Positions 22,816-34,312 of a stretch of 64,000 bases of DNA are shown piece after piece. Positions within the stretch are counted from its first letter, which is position 1; each line of letters opens with the position of its first letter. Position numbers and translations under genes: made by a program. The notes under the pieces were generated by a model, which had not been told where the DNA came from, did no database searches, and worked only from the letters and a program-made list of their open reading frames with translations. The stretch comes from Corynebacterium crudilactis (GTDB taxonomy: Bacteria; Actinomycetota; Actinomycetes; Mycobacteriales; Mycobacteriaceae), in contig NZ_CP015622.1 of NCBI RefSeq assembly GCF_001643015.1, positions 1,625,358-1,689,357 on the forward strand, given 5' to 3'.

Positions 22816-22844
22816 AATATAGACCAAGCTGTCTAAATCTGCAA
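22816..22844 (-). promoter_or_regulatory. metK promoter with McbR operator in the spacer
   Basis: On the minus strand a TTGCAG -35 box (22839-22844) and a TATATT -10 box (22816-22821) are 17 bp apart. Overlapping the spacer is TAGACCAAGCTGTCTA (22820-22835), an exact match to TAGAC-N6-GTCTA, the established consensus for McbR, the TetR-type repressor of methionine and cysteine genes in C. glutamicum. A repressor bound there would block RNA polymerase. Confidence 0.85.
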
Positions 22845-22867
22845 TGCTGGTGGTCTAGGGCACCTTT

Positions 22868-24154
22868 TTAAGCGTTTCGAAATGCTACTGCAGCATCCCA
22901 AATCTGCGCAGAAACCTCAATTTTACTCCCGTGTACAACCTCGGAGACGCCACCTGTCGCATCCAAAATCCATCCCTGATTATGCTTTTGACCAAATACC
23001 TTGCCTTTGCCTACCTCATTGCACATCAGTAGGTCACAGCCCTTCTTCTGCAGCTTTTTGCGTGCATACTCCAGCGCACTGGTACCTTCATCACCGGTTT
23101 CTGCAGCGAAACCTACAATAATAGGATTCTTTGACAATTCCCCCTTGCTACGGCGTGTCACAGTGGTAGCCAAAATATCTGGGTTTTCTACCAAGCTGAT
23201 GGTGCTCAACGCATCTTCGCCGGCATCGGAGCCCTTCTTCAGCTTGGATGTAGCCTGAGTTGCTGGTGTGAAATCTGCTACAGCAGCTGCCATCACAATG
23301 AAATCAGCATCTACTGCATGCTTATGGACAGCCTCATACATATCTTGAGTGGATACCACTGGCACGATCTCTGCGCCTGCTGGCACCGAGAGTTCTGCCA
23401 CACTGCCCGCCACGATGGTTACCTTGGCGCCACGCTGTGCGGCGATCTCGCCCAGAGCAAAACCCTGGCGCCCCGAAGAACTATTTCCAATAAAACGCAC
23501 TGGATCAATATGCTCATGCGTACCGCCGGCTGTGATCACCACCTTTTTGCCCACCATATCTTGAGGCAAGCGGGTACCAGCATGGATTGCATTGGCAAGA
23601 TCAACAATCTGCTCAGGATCAGGAAGCCGTCCTGGGCCGGTATCCTTACCAGTCAAGCGACCATGCGCTGGCTCAAGGACAGTGATCCCCCGGGAGCGCA
23701 ATGTCGCAACATTTGCCACAGTAGCCGGGTTAAACCACATCTCAGTATGCATAGCTGGCGCAATGACCACTGGGCAGGTAGCAACAAGCAGCGTGGCCGC
23801 CAAGAGATCATCACCCCGACCCATCACAATGCGGGCCATCAAATCAGCTGTAGCAGGTGCAATCACGATAAGATCCGCCTCCTGCCCCACTTTCACATGC
23901 TGTACAGAATCCACCGCATCAAAGACAGTCGTGGACACTGGGTTGCCAGAAAGTGCTTCAAAGGTTGCCTTGCCCACAAAGTTCAATGCAGCCTCAGTGG
24001 GCACTACTCGCACGTTATCGCCGGTCTCTTTAAAAGCCCTGACAATATGGCACGCCTTATAGGCTGCAATGCCACCAGCAACACCAACAACAATGTTGCG
24101 GGGCCGGGGCTGGGAGGCGCTAGTAGAACTTGAAGCATTATCCATGGTGGGCAC
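22868..24154 (-). CDS. coaBC: Bifunctional phosphopantothenoylcysteine decarboxylase / synthetase
   Basis: Catalyses two successive steps of coenzyme A synthesis. The N-terminal CoaC flavoprotein (about 18-200) begins NIVVGVAGGIAAYKACHIVR and holds the catalytic-histidine region VDSVQHVKVG plus APAMHTEMW. The C-terminal CoaB (about 205-428) shows KVVITAGGTHEHIDPVRFIGNSSSG and AAAVADFTP. It lies between metK and rpoZ on the same strand. Confidence 0.95.
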   Translation of the reverse strand: MPTMDNASSSTSASQPRPRNIVVGVAGGIAAYKACHIVRAFKETGDNVRVVPTEAALNFVGKATFEALSGNPVSTTVFDAVDSVQHVKVGQEADLIVIAPATADLMARIVMGRGDDLLAATLLVATCPVVIAPAMHTEMWFNPATVANVATLRSRGITVLEPAHGRLTGKDTGPGRLPDPEQIVDLANAIHAGTRLPQDMVGKKVVITAGGTHEHIDPVRFIGNSSSGRQGFALGEIAAQRGAKVTIVAGSVAELSVPAGAEIVPVVSTQDMYEAVHKHAVDADFIVMAAAVADFTPATQATSKLKKGSDAGEDALSTISLVENPDILATTVTRRSKGELSKNPIIVGFAAETGDEGTSALEYARKKLQKKGCDLLMCNEVGKGKVFGQKHNQGWILDATGGVSEVVHGSKIEVSAQIWDAAVAFRNA

Positions 24155-24269
24155 TCAACAATCCTTATAAAACGAGGTTGGCGGGGTTCTCAAAACACTC
24201 TAGCGTCCCAGTGATATAAATTTTCCACTCCGCTTATCCACCACACCCCATACGCTGCCGTACAAAGAC

Positions 24270-24318
24270 ACAAATCACCCACCTAGCACGGGGTGTGCTG
24301 GGTGGGTGATTTGTGCGT
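24270..24318 (-). terminator. Long hairpin between rpoZ and coaBC
   Basis: CACAAATCACCCACC and GGTGGGTGATTTGTG form a near-perfect arm that extends inward through TAGCAC/GTGCTG. On the minus strand it follows rpoZ by about 40 bp. It separates gmk-rpoZ from coaBC. Confidence 0.7.
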
Positions 24319-24354
24319 TATGTGAAGTTATAGGTCACTTTTTAAAAAAAGTTT

Positions 24355-24648
24355 TTAACCTTCTTCGTGGTCCAACAGACCTGCATTGATCTCACGCAGT
24401 GCGATGGAAAGAGGCTTCTCTCCTGGCTGCGGAGTTACCAATGGGCCGATGAACTCGAATACTCCCTCATCTGCCTGATGGTAGAAGCTGTTGATCTGAC
24501 GCGCGCGCTTAGCGGCGAAGATCACGAGGGCGTACTTGGAAGTGACCTTATCCAGCAGTTCGTCAATCGGAGGAGCAGTAATGCCCACTGGTGGATCGAA
24601 GACAGCATTGGTGGCGTTGGTCTCGTTGCTCACGTTGGTCACTGACAC
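24355..24648 (-). CDS. rpoZ: RNA polymerase omega subunit
   Basis: Helps assemble and stabilise RNA polymerase. The 97 residues carry the conserved [28 protein letters not shown]. The position after gmk is conserved in actinobacteria. Confidence 0.95.
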   Translation of the reverse strand: MSVTNVSNETNATNAVFDPPVGITAPPIDELLDKVTSKYALVIFAAKRARQINSFYHQADEGVFEFIGPLVTPQPGEKPLSIALREINAGLLDHEEG

Positions 24649-24733
24649 CTTTTCAAAAGTATATGGACAGTAGTGTTAAGAGCGGGAAAGGTTGCTCAAT
24701 CGAAAAAGCATACCCTACCGCCCTAGGTTTTGG

Positions 24734-25306
24734 CTAAGCGCCGAGGAGAACATCCTCAATGGCCTTAACGGCCTGTGCAACATCATCATTAATAATGACG
24801 TGCTTAAATTCGCTTTTAGCAGCCAATTCTTCGCGTGCGGTTTCGAGCCTACGAGCAATAACGTCAGCGCTTTCGGTGCCTCGTCCAGTTAAGCGTTCAA
24901 CCAAAACTTCCCAAGAAGGTGGAGCTAGGAAGATAGTTTCTGCATCTGGAATAAGGCTTGCGATATTTCGAGCTCCTGCCAGATCAACCTCAACCAATAC
25001 CGGCCGGCCATTTTGGCGAGCCTCATTGACGGGTCCTGCTGGGGTGCCTGAACGCTGCAAACCACCGTGGATTTCTGCCCATTCAAGCATCTCTCCACCG
25101 TCGATTTTTTCCTGGAATTCAGCTGAACTGACATAGAAGTAGTCACGTCCATCGACTTCACCGGGACGAGGGTCCCGGGTGGTCATCGATACACTGAAAT
25201 ACAGGTTTGGAACGTCATTGCGGAGGCGATCAACCACAGTCGATTTACCGACCGCCGAGGGGCCCGCAAGAATTACGAGCCGTCCTAGTTGGTTATCGCC
25301 GGACAC
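24734..25306 (-). CDS. gmk: Guanylate kinase
   Basis: Phosphorylates GMP to GDP. The start is the GTG at 25306 ([22 protein letters not shown]), 7 bp after the mihF stop with GAGGG upstream; the frame continues upstream only through mihF in another phase. The 190-residue length is typical. Walker [31 protein letters not shown] and the lid region are clear. Confidence 0.95.
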   Translation of the reverse strand: MSGDNQLGRLVILAGPSAVGKSTVVDRLRNDVPNLYFSVSMTTRDPRPGEVDGRDYFYVSSAEFQEKIDGGEMLEWAEIHGGLQRSGTPAGPVNEARQNGRPVLVEVDLAGARNIASLIPDAETIFLAPPSWEVLVERLTGRGTESADVIARRLETAREELAAKSEFKHVIINDDVAQAVKAIEDVLLGA

Positions 25307-25313
25307 TGAAGAA

Positions 25314-25634
25314 TTAACCCTCGAAGCCGAAACGCTCGAGGAGTGCGCGACGCTGACGGTCACCCAGTCCGCGAAGGCGGCGAGTCTGAGCGATGCCCAG
25401 CTCCTCCATAATTTCCTTCGCCTTAACCTTGCCAACCTTTGGAAGAGCCTCGAGGAGTGCGGAGACCTTGGTCTTACCGATGATCTCGTTGGACTCAGCC
25501 TCTTCAAGGACATCCTTGAGGTTGGTGTTGCCGCGCTTCAGATTCTCTTTAAGCTCTGCGCGTGCCTTGCGTGCTTCTGCTGCCTTAGCAAGAGCTGCCT
25601 TGCGCTGCTCATCAGTCAACTGTGGAAGGGCCAC
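25314..25634 (-). CDS. mihF: Actinobacterial integration host factor (mIHF)
   Basis: A small nucleoid-associated DNA-bending protein, first known as the mycobacteriophage L5 integration host factor. The start is the GTG at 25634 with GGAGG upstream ([21 protein letters not shown]), giving 106 residues. An N-terminal basic helix precedes an S13-like H2TH core, [26 protein letters not shown], then [18 protein letters not shown]. It is linked to gmk and follows the pyrimidine operon, as in other actinobacteria. Confidence 0.93.
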   Translation of the reverse strand: MALPQLTDEQRKAALAKAAEARKARAELKENLKRGNTNLKDVLEEAESNEIIGKTKVSALLEALPKVGKVKAKEIMEELGIAQTRRLRGLGDRQRRALLERFGFEG

Positions 25635-25840
25635 GGGGTTCCTCCGATATCGTGTGTTTTTAATGACAAAAATGAATACCAAAAGTATTCAGAAATCGAG
25701 GGTACACCTGGTTAATACCAAAGGTGTCAGCCTGCGATTTTCGAATAGTCTAGCACTACTTCCACAAACACAAAGGTGGCACGGCCCCTAAAAGCGAAAC
25801 CTGCAGGTCACAGGGGTGCAATTAAGGGCCATTTCCATGA

Positions 25841-26677
25841 CTACGACCTGGGGAAACCAGGAAAGTCTGTCGCAGTTTCCACTACAGATTTCTTCATTTG
25901 CGCGACATCAGGACCAGTAGACAAGATGCTCCTGGAGACATTTGGGAACGCTAGATGAGCCATATCTCCAGCAATCTCATTCACGTCCTGTGCGGTGCCT
26001 CCCTGTGCCCCTACGCCGGGCATCAAGATCGCACCGCCAAGCGTCGACAAGCGTGGTGGAGCCGACAAGGTAGCGCCGATAACGACGCCAATATTGCCTG
26101 CTTTTCCCTGCGCCATATATGGCGCATTAAGCGCTGCCGCTTGATCCACAATCTGCTGCGAAATACTGACACCCGCAGCGTTTTGCTGATCCTGCAGTTC
26201 ACGAGCCTCCGGATTGGAGGTTGCAGCCAGCACAAACACTCCCCTGCCATGTTCTTCAGCCAGCTCGAAAACTGGATCCAAAGAATGGAATCCCAGATAA
26301 GGAGACACCGTCACAGCATCGCTTGCCAACGGTGAGGTGGGATCCAACCAGGCAGACGCGTAGCCTGCCATGGTGGATCCGATATCACCGCGTTTAGCAT
26401 CAGAGACGACCAAGCAGCCACGCTCACGCAGCGTCTGGATGGTCTCTTCCAAAATGGCAAAGCCTGCAGAGCCAAAGCGCTCATAAAAAGCCACTTGTGG
26501 TTTCACTAATGCCACAGTGTCGGCGAAAGCCTCCACGCAGGCGCGAGAGAACTCCGCAAGACCATCTACGTTAACCGGCAGCCCCCAGGCCTTGAGCAGG
26601 CCTTCATGCGGGTCAATGCCCACACACAACCTGCCGCGGGTTGAGGCGGCGTCGAGAAGCTTTTCGCCGAATGTCAC
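25841..26677 (-). CDS. pyrF: Orotidine 5'-phosphate decarboxylase
   Basis: Final step of UMP synthesis. The 278 residues are the longer actinobacterial form, with CVGIDPHEGLL, the catalytic VSDAKRGDIGSTM and a C-terminal LMPGVGAQGGT phosphate loop. The start GTG at 26677 lies 4 bp after the carB stop. It ends the pyr operon. Two copies of the dispersed 12-mer fall in it, at 26041 and 26649. Confidence 0.96.
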   Translation of the reverse strand: MTFGEKLLDAASTRGRLCVGIDPHEGLLKAWGLPVNVDGLAEFSRACVEAFADTVALVKPQVAFYERFGSAGFAILEETIQTLRERGCLVVSDAKRGDIGSTMAGYASAWLDPTSPLASDAVTVSPYLGFHSLDPVFELAEEHGRGVFVLAATSNPEARELQDQQNAAGVSISQQIVDQAAALNAPYMAQGKAGNIGVVIGATLSAPPRLSTLGGAILMPGVGAQGGTAQDVNEIAGDMAHLAFPNVSRSILSTGPDVAQMKKSVVETATDFPGFPRS

Positions 26678-26681
26678 TAGC

Positions 26682-29600
26682 TTATGCCTTTACTGCGTGG
26701 TCAAGTTCCTGCAGCGCACGAACGCTCACAACGCCACCGCGCAGAGCTTCAATGCCCTGTACCGCTGCGGTAACACCCTGAACGGTGGTGATCAGTGGGA
26801 CACCCATGGTGACCGCTGCTGCACGGATATCGTAGCCATCATGGCGTGCACCAGCAGAACCTGCTGGGGTGTTAAGGATAAGATCCACTTCGCCCTCGCG
26901 GATGCGATCCACGATGGACTTTCCTTCGACGCCTTCGCGAATATCGGATGCCTTGAGTACAACCTCACACTCGATGCCGTTACGGCGCAGCATACCTGCG
27001 GTACCTGCAGTTGCCAGGATCTTATATCCCATGGATGCAAGGCGCTGGATTGGCAGAATCAGAGTGCGCTTATCGCGGTTGGCCACAGTGACGAACACGG
27101 TGCCCTCAGTTGGCAGTGCGCCGAATGCGCCTGCCTCAGCCTTGGCATACGCTGCGCCGAAGTTGTCAGCCAAGCCCATAACTTCACCGGTGGACTTCAT
27201 CTCTGGGGAGAGCAAAGTGTCCAGGGTCTTTCCATCTGGGCGACGGAAGCGGTTGAATGGCAAGACTGCTTCCTTCACTGCAATTGGAGCGTCCAACGGC
27301 AAGGAACCGCCATCGTATGCAGTAGGAATCATGCCTTCATCTTGGAGATCCTTGATGGTTGCACCGAGAGAAATACGTGATGCTGCCTTCGCCAAGTTCA
27401 CGCCAGTTGCCTTAGAAACAAATGGCACGGTACGAGATGCGCGTGGGTTTGCCTCGATGACGTAGAGGATATCGTCCTTGAGTGCATACTGAACGTTCAT
27501 CAGTCCCTGTACACCAATGCCCAGAGCCAGCTTCTTGGTGGCTTCACGAACATTGTCGATATCTTGAGCACCAAGAGTCATTGGAGGAAGTGCACATGCG
27601 GAGTCACCGGAGTGAATGCCTGCTTCTTCGATGTGTTCCATGACGCCAGCCAAGTAGACTTCTTCGCCGTCACACAGTGCGTCAACGTCAATTTCAATCG
27701 CGTTATCTAGGAAGCGGTCTACCAGCACTGGGTGCTCAGGAGAGAGCTCAGTTGCACGGTTGATGTAGTCCTCAAGGGAAGGCTCATCGTAGACAATTTC
27801 CATGCCGCGGCCGCCCAAGACGTAGGAAGGACGAACCAGCACTGGATAGCTGATCTCATTAGCAACGTCGCGTGCTTCTTCGAAGGTCACGGCAGTGCCG
27901 AAAGCAGGTGCTGGCAACTGCAATCGGTTCAGCAACGCACCGAACTCGCCGCGATCCTCAGCCATATCAATGGATTCTGGGGAGGTGCCTACGACTGGAA
28001 CGCCAGCCTTCTTCAAACGGTCTGCAAGTCCCAGAGGTGTCTGTCCACCCAACTGCACGATAACGCCAGCAACGGTGCCAGACTCTGCTTCTGCCTGGTA
28101 GACCTCCATGACATCTTCGAACGTCAGTGGCTCGAAGTACAGGCGATCTGCGGTGTCGTAGTCGGTGGAGACAGTTTCAGGGTTGCAGTTCACCATGACG
28201 GTTTCGTAGCCAACGCGAGAAAGCTCAAGCGCTGCGTGGACACAGGAGTAGTCAAACTCAATACCCTGGCCGATGCGGTTCGGACCGGAACCTAAGATCA
28301 GAACTTTTTCGCGCTCAGTTTGAGGAGCAACCTCAGACTCTGCTGCTGGGTCTAGCTCATATGCAGAGTAGTGGTACGGAGTTTTTGCTTCGAACTCTGC
28401 TGCACAGGTATCCACGGTCTTGAATACTGGACGGATACCCAGGGATAGACGTAGGGTACGCACGCCGTCTTCGCCAGCAAATTCTGGGCGAAGTGCAGCG
28501 ATCTGAAGGTCAGACAGACCCATGAACTTTGCTTCGCGCAGTAGATCCTCATTGAGGAACGGTGCATCAACCAACTTTTGGCGGAAGTTAACCAGGGTCT
28601 CAAGCTCAGCCAAGAACCATGGATCAATGGAGGAAGCATCGAAGAGTTCTTCAACGCTTGCGCCAAGACGCATGGCCAATTCCACATCGTAGAGGCGACC
28701 CTCGGTTGGGCGCTTCAAGTCTTCCAGCACTGCTGCCTTATCAGCTGCACGCTCACCGGCGAAGAACTCATCAGGCTTGGTCCAGAAACCCTGCTGCTTG
28801 GTCTCTAGGGAACGAAGTGCCTTGTTCAGGGCTGCGATGTAGTTACGGCCCAGGGACATGACCTCGCCGACAGACTTCATAGTGGTGGTCAAGGTGTCAT
28901 CAGCACCGACGAACTTCTCGAAAGCAAAGCGTGGAGCCTTAACTACGACATAGTCAATGGATGGTTCGAATGCTGCTGGGGTTTCGCCGGTGATGTCGTT
29001 GGTGATCTCATCCAGGTTGTAACCAATCGCAAGCTTTGCAGCCATCTTGGCGATTGGGAATCCGGTTGCCTTAGAAGCCAGGGCGGAAGAACGAGAAACA
29101 CGTGGGTTCATCTCGATGGTGATGAGACGGCCATCTTCAGGGTTGACTGCGAACTGGATATTACATCCACCGGTGTCCACGCCAACTTCACGGATGATAG
29201 CGATACCTTGATCGCGCATCTTCTGGAATTCACGGTCAGTCAAGGTCAGTGCAGGAGCCACGGTAACGGAGTCGCCGGTGTGCACGCCAAGTGCATCTAC
29301 GTTTTCAATAGAGCAGATAACCACAACATTGTCTGCGGTATCGCGCATGAGCTCGAGTTCGAATTCTTTCCAGCCGAGAATGGATTCTTCGATCAAGACG
29401 TTGGCTTCAGGGGAAGCTGCAAGTCCGCCGCCTGCGATGCGCTCTAGGTCTTCAGTGTTGTATGCAAGGCCTGAACCTAGACCACCCATGGTAAACGATG
29501 GGCGCACAACTACTGGAAGTCCCAGTTCTGCAACGGTTGCATGGACTTCTTCCATGTTGTGGCAGACGCGGGAACGAGCAGATTCGCCGCCGATGGTCGC

Positions 29601-30023
29601 AACGATGTCCTTGAACTTCTGGCGATCTTCACCACGTTCAATAGCATCGATATCTGCACCGATAAGTTCCACGCCGTACTTTTCCAAGATGCCCAAACGA
29701 TCTAGCTGGATGGCAGCGTTAAGTGCTGTCTGTCCACCAAGAGTCGCTAGGACTGCATCGATAGGGTGTCCCTGCTCGATTTCCTTAGCGAAAATCTTGT
29801 CAATGTATTCCGGCTCAATTGGCTCCACGTAGGTGTGGTCAGCCATTTCTGGGTCGGTCATGATGGTGGCTGGGTTGGAGTTGATGAGGGTAACGCGCAG
29901 TCCCTCTTCCTTGAGCACGCGGCAAGCCTGGGTGCCGGAGTAGTCGAACTCACATGCTTGACCAATAACAATTGGGCCAGAGCCGATAACGAGGACGTGG
30001 TTAATATCTGAACGCTTTGGCAT
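26682..30023 (-). CDS. carB: Carbamoyl-phosphate synthase large subunit
   Basis: Makes carbamoyl phosphate from bicarbonate, ammonia (from CarA) and two ATP. The 1113 residues show the duplicated ATP-grasp organisation: first half beginning [22 protein letters not shown], second half beginning [22 protein letters not shown] near residue 565, and a C-terminal MGS-like allosteric domain (about 960-1113). It is expected to respond to UMP and ornithine as in the family. Confidence 0.97.
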   Translation of the reverse strand: MPKRSDINHVLVIGSGPIVIGQACEFDYSGTQACRVLKEEGLRVTLINSNPATIMTDPEMADHTYVEPIEPEYIDKIFAKEIEQGHPIDAVLATLGGQTALNAAIQLDRLGILEKYGVELIGADIDAIERGEDRQKFKDIVATIGGESARSRVCHNMEEVHATVAELGLPVVVRPSFTMGGLGSGLAYNTEDLERIAGGGLAASPEANVLIEESILGWKEFELELMRDTADNVVVICSIENVDALGVHTGDSVTVAPALTLTDREFQKMRDQGIAIIREVGVDTGGCNIQFAVNPEDGRLITIEMNPRVSRSSALASKATGFPIAKMAAKLAIGYNLDEITNDITGETPAAFEPSIDYVVVKAPRFAFEKFVGADDTLTTTMKSVGEVMSLGRNYIAALNKALRSLETKQQGFWTKPDEFFAGERAADKAAVLEDLKRPTEGRLYDVELAMRLGASVEELFDASSIDPWFLAELETLVNFRQKLVDAPFLNEDLLREAKFMGLSDLQIAALRPEFAGEDGVRTLRLSLGIRPVFKTVDTCAAEFEAKTPYHYSAYELDPAAESEVAPQTEREKVLILGSGPNRIGQGIEFDYSCVHAALELSRVGYETVMVNCNPETVSTDYDTADRLYFEPLTFEDVMEVYQAEAESGTVAGVIVQLGGQTPLGLADRLKKAGVPVVGTSPESIDMAEDRGEFGALLNRLQLPAPAFGTAVTFEEARDVANEISYPVLVRPSYVLGGRGMEIVYDEPSLEDYINRATELSPEHPVLVDRFLDNAIEIDVDALCDGEEVYLAGVMEHIEEAGIHSGDSACALPPMTLGAQDIDNVREATKKLALGIGVQGLMNVQYALKDDILYVIEANPRASRTVPFVSKATGVNLAKAASRISLGATIKDLQDEGMIPTAYDGGSLPLDAPIAVKEAVLPFNRFRRPDGKTLDTLLSPEMKSTGEVMGLADNFGAAYAKAEAGAFGALPTEGTVFVTVANRDKRTLILPIQRLASMGYKILATAGTAGMLRRNGIECEVVLKASDIREGVEGKSIVDRIREGEVDLILNTPAGSAGARHDGYDIRAAAVTMGVPLITTVQGVTAAVQGIEALRGGVVSVRALQELDHAVKA

Positions 30024-30028
30024 GTTGT

Positions 30029-31216
30029 TTATGCGCCTTTCTTCTGAGCGTCTGCAACCATCAGCTCAACAAACTGGTCAAACAGTGGACTTGCATCATT
30101 AGGGCCAGCAGCGGCCTCTGGGTGGTATTGAACGGAGTATGCGCGACCTGACTTGAGGGCCACACCTTCCACAACGCCATCGTTCAAGCAGGTGTGGGTA
30201 ACAATTGCGGTGCCGAAGTCGGTCTCGAATTCTTGGCCAGCTTCACCCTTAAGTGCGAAACCGTGGTTCTGTGCAGTGATATCAATCTTGCCGGTGATGT
30301 GGTTCTTGACTGGCACGTTGATGCCGCGGTGGCCGAACTTCATCTTGTAGGTCTCCATGCCAAAGGCACGGCCCAAGATCTGGTTGCCGAAGCAAATGCC
30401 GAAGAATGGGATATCTGCTTCCAGCACTTCCCGAACAATGCTCACCATGACATCTGCTGCTGCAGGGTCACCAGGGCCGTTGGAGATAAAGACACCTGCA
30501 GGGTTGTACTGCTTGATCTCTTCAAATGGGGTCTCAGCTGGAACGATGACGGTGCGAACGCCACGTGCAGCGAAGCGACGTGGGGTGTTCTGCTTGATGC
30601 CTAGATCATAGGCAACAACAGTGTGGAGTGCTTCGCCTTCTGCTTCGATGATGTAGGTTTCATCGGCAGAAACCTCAACGGAGAGGTTAGCGCCAGCCAT
30701 TGCTGGCTGATTCTTCACGATGTCAACGAGCTCTTCTACTGGACGCTGTGCATCCGCACCGGAGAAAATTCCGGCTGCGATGGAACCTTCGTTGCGAAGG
30801 TGGCGCACCAAAGCGCGAGTATCAATGCCGCCGATGCCGACAATGCCCTGGTCTGCCATTTCCTGCTGTAAGGAGGTGGTGGCGCGCCAGTTGGATACAC
30901 GTGCTGCGAGATCGCGGATAACCAGGCCTGCAACCCAGACCCTGCCATCGCGAGACTCGTTGTCTTCGTCATTCCAGCCGGTGTTGCCGATCTGAGGCGC
31001 CGTAGCGACGACAATCTGGCGGTGGTAGGAAGGATCAGTCATGGTCTCTTGGTAACCGGTCATGGCGGTGGTGAATACTGCTTCACCAAGGGTGGTGCCG
31101 ATAGCTCCAAAGCCAAATCCGGTGAAGGTACGTCCGTCTGCAAGAACCAGGTATGCCGGAACGGATCCGATCTCAGTGACTCCCTGGTAGGTGGTGCTGT
31201 TGGTGTCTTTACTCAC
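30029..31216 (-). CDS. carA: Carbamoyl-phosphate synthase small subunit (glutaminase)
   Basis: Hydrolyses glutamine to feed ammonia to CarB. The 395 residues have an N-terminal domain ([15 protein letters not shown]) and a class I glutamine amidotransferase domain with nucleophile Cys275 in FFGICFGNQ and His365/Glu367 in YHPEAA. It starts at a GTG and is separated from pyrC by 117 bp containing a possible internal promoter. Confidence 0.97.
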   Translation of the reverse strand: MSKDTNSTTYQGVTEIGSVPAYLVLADGRTFTGFGFGAIGTTLGEAVFTTAMTGYQETMTDPSYHRQIVVATAPQIGNTGWNDEDNESRDGRVWVAGLVIRDLAARVSNWRATTSLQQEMADQGIVGIGGIDTRALVRHLRNEGSIAAGIFSGADAQRPVEELVDIVKNQPAMAGANLSVEVSADETYIIEAEGEALHTVVAYDLGIKQNTPRRFAARGVRTVIVPAETPFEEIKQYNPAGVFISNGPGDPAAADVMVSIVREVLEADIPFFGICFGNQILGRAFGMETYKMKFGHRGINVPVKNHITGKIDITAQNHGFALKGEAGQEFETDFGTAIVTHTCLNDGVVEGVALKSGRAYSVQYHPEAAAGPNDASPLFDQFVELMVADAQKKGA

Positions 31217-31299
31217 GGTGACTGTTGTCGCCTTTCGTGTATCTGCCGATAAAAAGCTGGCTGGTTAATAACCTGAATGTAGTTTATTCAATTCAATGC

Positions 31300-31305
31300 A
31301 TTATA
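31300..31305 (-). promoter_or_regulatory. Possible carAB internal promoter (-10 box)
   Basis: A perfect TATAAT lies on the minus strand inside the short palindrome TGCATATAATGCA, 84 bp upstream of the carA start. No convincing -35 is present. It suggests that carAB may be transcribed independently of the upstream pyr genes, fitting its shared role in arginine synthesis. Confidence 0.45.
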
Positions 31306-31333
31306 TGCAATGCGGTGTATGTGGACACACCCG

Positions 31334-32677
31334 TTAAGCGTTCTGTGCGACTCCGTCTACACAGGTCACCTTGCCACGAAGCACAGTGTGCGTGACCTTC
31401 GCGCTAAATTCTTGACCCTCAAATGGGGTGTTTTCTGCCTTCGATGCAAAGTCTGCACCAAATGCAGTCCACGCTTTACCGGGGTCAACGATGGTGAGGT
31501 TTGCTGGCTCACCTTGTGCAATAGGACGTCCGTGATCTGGAAGGCGGGTGATTTCTGCCGGGCGCTCACTCATTACTCGTGCCACGAAACGCCAGTCAGC
31601 AAGACCAGAGGCAACAAAGGTATCCACGATGATGGACAGTGACGTTTCCAAACCGAGCATGCCTGGCTTGGCGTTTTCAAATTCGCAGCACTTATCTTCG
31701 GAACCATGTGGGGCATGGTCGGTAGCAACAACATCGATGGTGCCGTCGAGAAGCGCCTTCTTTAATGCTTCGGTATCGCGGTTCTCGCGCAGTGGCGGAT
31801 TGACCTTATTTACTGCGTCGTAGGTTTCTAGGCGCTCGTCGGTCAAAGTGAGGTGGTGCGGGGTAACTTCCGCAGTAATTGGCATGCTCTGAGACTTCGC
31901 CCAACGCAAAAGCTCCACGGTGCCTTCGGTGGATGCGTGGCAAATATGCACGCGATTGCCGTAGTCACGAGCCAAGATAGCATCACGCACCACAATGGAT
32001 TCTTCTGCTACACGTGGCCAGCCGCGCAGACCTAGGCGTGCAGCGTTCTCACCTTCGTGAGCTACAGCGCCCTGAGTCAAACGGTGATCTTCCGCATGCT
32101 GTGCGATAAGCACATCCATGCCCTTGGCGTATTCCAATGCACGGCGCATAACCTGTGGGTCATCGACGCACTTGCCATCATCGGAGAACATACGCACCTT
32201 GGCATCGGAACGAGCCATCATGCCAAATTCAGTGAGCTCTTTACCTTCCAAACCCTTGGTGATAGAACCAACTGGGTGTACATCGCACAGCCCAATGTTT
32301 TGGCTCTTAAACCATACGGATTCAGCGATAACTGGCTGATCCATGACTGGTGAAGTATTTGCCATGGTAAATACTGCGGTGAAGCCACCCTTTGCTGCAG
32401 CAGCAGAGCCGGTCGCAATAGTTTCAGTATCTTCACGGCCTGGTTCACGCAGATGCACATGCATGTCAACGAAACCTGGAAGCAGGACTCCCCCGTTGCC
32501 ATCAATGATGCGATCAGCCTCATGTGCGCCACCGATTGCCTCGATCACGCCGTCTTTCACCAACACGGTTGTTGGCTCGCCTTCGCCATACACGCGAACG
32601 TTGTCAATCAGGAGGGTGTCCTGTGGCGCCGGAGCTAGTGCTCCGGTTGCTGGATACTGGGTGTTGTTGTCAACCAC
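31334..32677 (-). CDS. pyrC: Dihydroorotase
   Basis: Closes carbamoyl aspartate to dihydroorotate. The 447 residues are a class I dihydroorotase: metal-binding [25 protein letters not shown] and ATDHAPH. It starts 22 bp after the pyrB stop. A near-copy of the dispersed 12-mer (one mismatch) lies at 31743. Confidence 0.96.
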   Translation of the reverse strand: MVDNNTQYPATGALAPAPQDTLLIDNVRVYGEGEPTTVLVKDGVIEAIGGAHEADRIIDGNGGVLLPGFVDMHVHLREPGREDTETIATGSAAAAKGGFTAVFTMANTSPVMDQPVIAESVWFKSQNIGLCDVHPVGSITKGLEGKELTEFGMMARSDAKVRMFSDDGKCVDDPQVMRRALEYAKGMDVLIAQHAEDHRLTQGAVAHEGENAARLGLRGWPRVAEESIVVRDAILARDYGNRVHICHASTEGTVELLRWAKSQSMPITAEVTPHHLTLTDERLETYDAVNKVNPPLRENRDTEALKKALLDGTIDVVATDHAPHGSEDKCCEFENAKPGMLGLETSLSIIVDTFVASGLADWRFVARVMSERPAEITRLPDHGRPIAQGEPANLTIVDPGKAWTAFGADFASKAENTPFEGQEFSAKVTHTVLRGKVTCVDGVAQNA

Positions 32678-32699
32678 TCTTCAAATCCCTTTTCGTTAA

Positions 32700-33638
32700 T
32701 TAGATAGTCGCGTCGGAACCGGCGACTAGAGCAAACAAAATGGCCATGCGCATGTGCACACCGTTGGTTACCTGCTGGAGCACTGCGGTACGCGGTGCAT
32801 CTGCAACCTGGAAGTTAATTTCCATGCCACGAAGCATCGGCCCTGGGTGCATGATGATGGCAGAATCCTTGAGGCGAGATTCACGCTCTTTAGACATCCC
32901 ATACAGCGTTGCGTACTCACGGTGTGAAGGGAAGAATCCACCCTGCATACGTTCTTGCTGCACGCGCAGCATCATCACCACATCTGCGTCTGCAATTTCT
33001 GCATCCATGTCATAAGAGAAACGTACCGGCCAATTCTCAATGCCCATTGGCAGCAAGGTTGGTGGAGCGACCAGAACAACTTCTGCACCCAGCTTGGACA
33101 GCAAGTCCACATTGGAGCGCACAACGCGGGAGTGCAGGCAATCACCCACAATCACAACTTTGAGTCCCTCAATGCGGCCGGTGCGCTGCCGAATGGTCAA
33201 AGCGTCGAGAAGCGCCTGGGTTGGGTGCTGGTGTGAGCCGTCGCCGGCGTTAATCACGCTAGGTCCGTTGCCACCTGGCGCGACATACTGCGCAAGCTGC
33301 TGCGCTGCACCGGATGCTGGGTGACGCATGATGATTGCGTCCGCGCCGATCGCGGAAAGAGTCAAGCCGGTATCTTTCAGCGACTCGCCTTTTTTCACGC
33401 TGGAAGATGATGCCGAAATGTTGATCACATCGGCGCTCATCCATTTTCCTGCAGTTTCGAAGGACGAACGAGTACGCGTGGAGTTCTCATAGAACAAGGT
33501 AAAAATCGTGCGACCACGCAGGGTTGGCAGTTTCTTTACTTCACGTCCTTCGAGCACCTCCTTAAAGCGATCTGCTTCATCAAGTAATCCAACAATCTCA
33601 TCCTTGGACAGATCGCTAATTGATAGGAGGTGCTTCAT
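32700..33638 (-). CDS. pyrB: Aspartate carbamoyltransferase catalytic chain
   Basis: Joins carbamoyl phosphate and aspartate. The 312 residues hold the carbamoyl-phosphate site STRTR (53-57), the HPTQALLDA loop and the aspartate-domain motif HPGPMLRG. Its ATG directly follows the pyrR stop (TAGATG), so translation is coupled. The 12-mer at 33202 encodes part of ALLDA. Confidence 0.97.
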   Translation of the reverse strand: MKHLLSISDLSKDEIVGLLDEADRFKEVLEGREVKKLPTLRGRTIFTLFYENSTRTRSSFETAGKWMSADVINISASSSSVKKGESLKDTGLTLSAIGADAIIMRHPASGAAQQLAQYVAPGGNGPSVINAGDGSHQHPTQALLDALTIRQRTGRIEGLKVVIVGDCLHSRVVRSNVDLLSKLGAEVVLVAPPTLLPMGIENWPVRFSYDMDAEIADADVVMMLRVQQERMQGGFFPSHREYATLYGMSKERESRLKDSAIIMHPGPMLRGMEINFQVADAPRTAVLQQVTNGVHMRMAILFALVAGSDATI

Positions 33639-34217
33639 CTAGGACTCCCCTTCGGAATCTTCGCGAGTAAGCGTGACAGCATCACGTCCATCAATTTCTG
33701 TCAGCATGACGGAAACATCTTCGGAACGTGCGGTGGGGAGATTTTTGCCCACATAGTCAGCGCGAATGGGCAGCTGGCGGTGACCACGGTCAACCAACAC
33801 AGCTAATTGAACATAGTTGGGGCGTCCAACATCGCGCAGGGCATCAAGTGCTGCGCGGATGGTACGACCGGAAAACAGCACATCATCCACCAAAATCACG
33901 GTGGTGTTATCAATTCCACCTGCGGGAATTGACGTGGGCTGCAATGCGCGGTGTGGTTTATTGCGAAGATCGTCCCTATACAAGGTGATATCTACAGCGC
34001 CGGTTGCTACCGAAACGCCGGAAAATTCTTCGATCTTTTCCGCAAGTCTCCGAGCCAGTGGGACTCCACCTGAGGGAATACCTAACAACATGACTCGGTC
34101 CGCATCCTTGGAATCAAGTGCGGTCTTTTCAATAATCTGGTGCGCGATGCGTGCGATGGTACGGCTGACATCGTCCTCATTAAGAAGTTCGAGTACAGCA
34201 CTATTACGTTCGCTCAT
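33639..34217 (-). CDS. pyrR: PyrR, pyrimidine operon RNA-binding regulator / uracil phosphoribosyltransferase-like
   Basis: PyrR senses UMP and binds pyr mRNA; in mycobacteria it represses translation, in bacilli it causes attenuation. The start is the ATG at 34217 with AAGGAGG upstream; the open frame beyond runs into the leader. The 192 residues carry the PRPP motif [21 protein letters not shown] and the phosphoribosyltransferase fold. It is the first gene of pyrR-pyrB-pyrC-carAB-pyrF and sits directly behind a hairpin matching a PyrR-binding loop. Confidence 0.95.
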   Translation of the reverse strand: MSERNSAVLELLNEDDVSRTIARIAHQIIEKTALDSKDADRVMLLGIPSGGVPLARRLAEKIEEFSGVSVATGAVDITLYRDDLRNKPHRALQPTSIPAGGIDNTTVILVDDVLFSGRTIRAALDALRDVGRPNYVQLAVLVDRGHRQLPIRADYVGKNLPTARSEDVSVMLTEIDGRDAVTLTREDSEGES

Positions 34218-34231
34218 CGTGACCTCCTTCC

Positions 34232-34247
34232 CCGCCTCTCTGTGCGG
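34232..34247 (-). promoter_or_regulatory. Candidate PyrR-binding RNA hairpin at the pyrR ribosome-binding site
   Basis: On the minus strand CCGC-ACAGAGAG-GCGG forms a 4-bp stem with an 8-nt loop whose bases fit the CNGNGAGG core of known PyrR-binding loops. It ends a few bases before GGAAGGAGG, the pyrR ribosome-binding site. I see no separate terminator in the leader, which favours translational repression as in mycobacteria. Binding is inferred. Confidence 0.6.
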
Positions 34248-34312
34248 TCCGTTAAAGGATGTCCAATTATGCAAAATCTTTGCAACGACCAGTTACCTGG
34301 CTGCTGACTGAC

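Noticed and set aside
22763..22867. SAM riboswitch upstream of metK
   Set aside because: The leader is too short and shows no riboswitch fold; a McbR operator explains control.
31260..31300. ArgR box upstream of carA (TGAAT...ATTCA)
   Set aside because: The half-sites are 7 bp apart rather than the 4 bp of the ARG-box pattern I know, so I do not annotate it.
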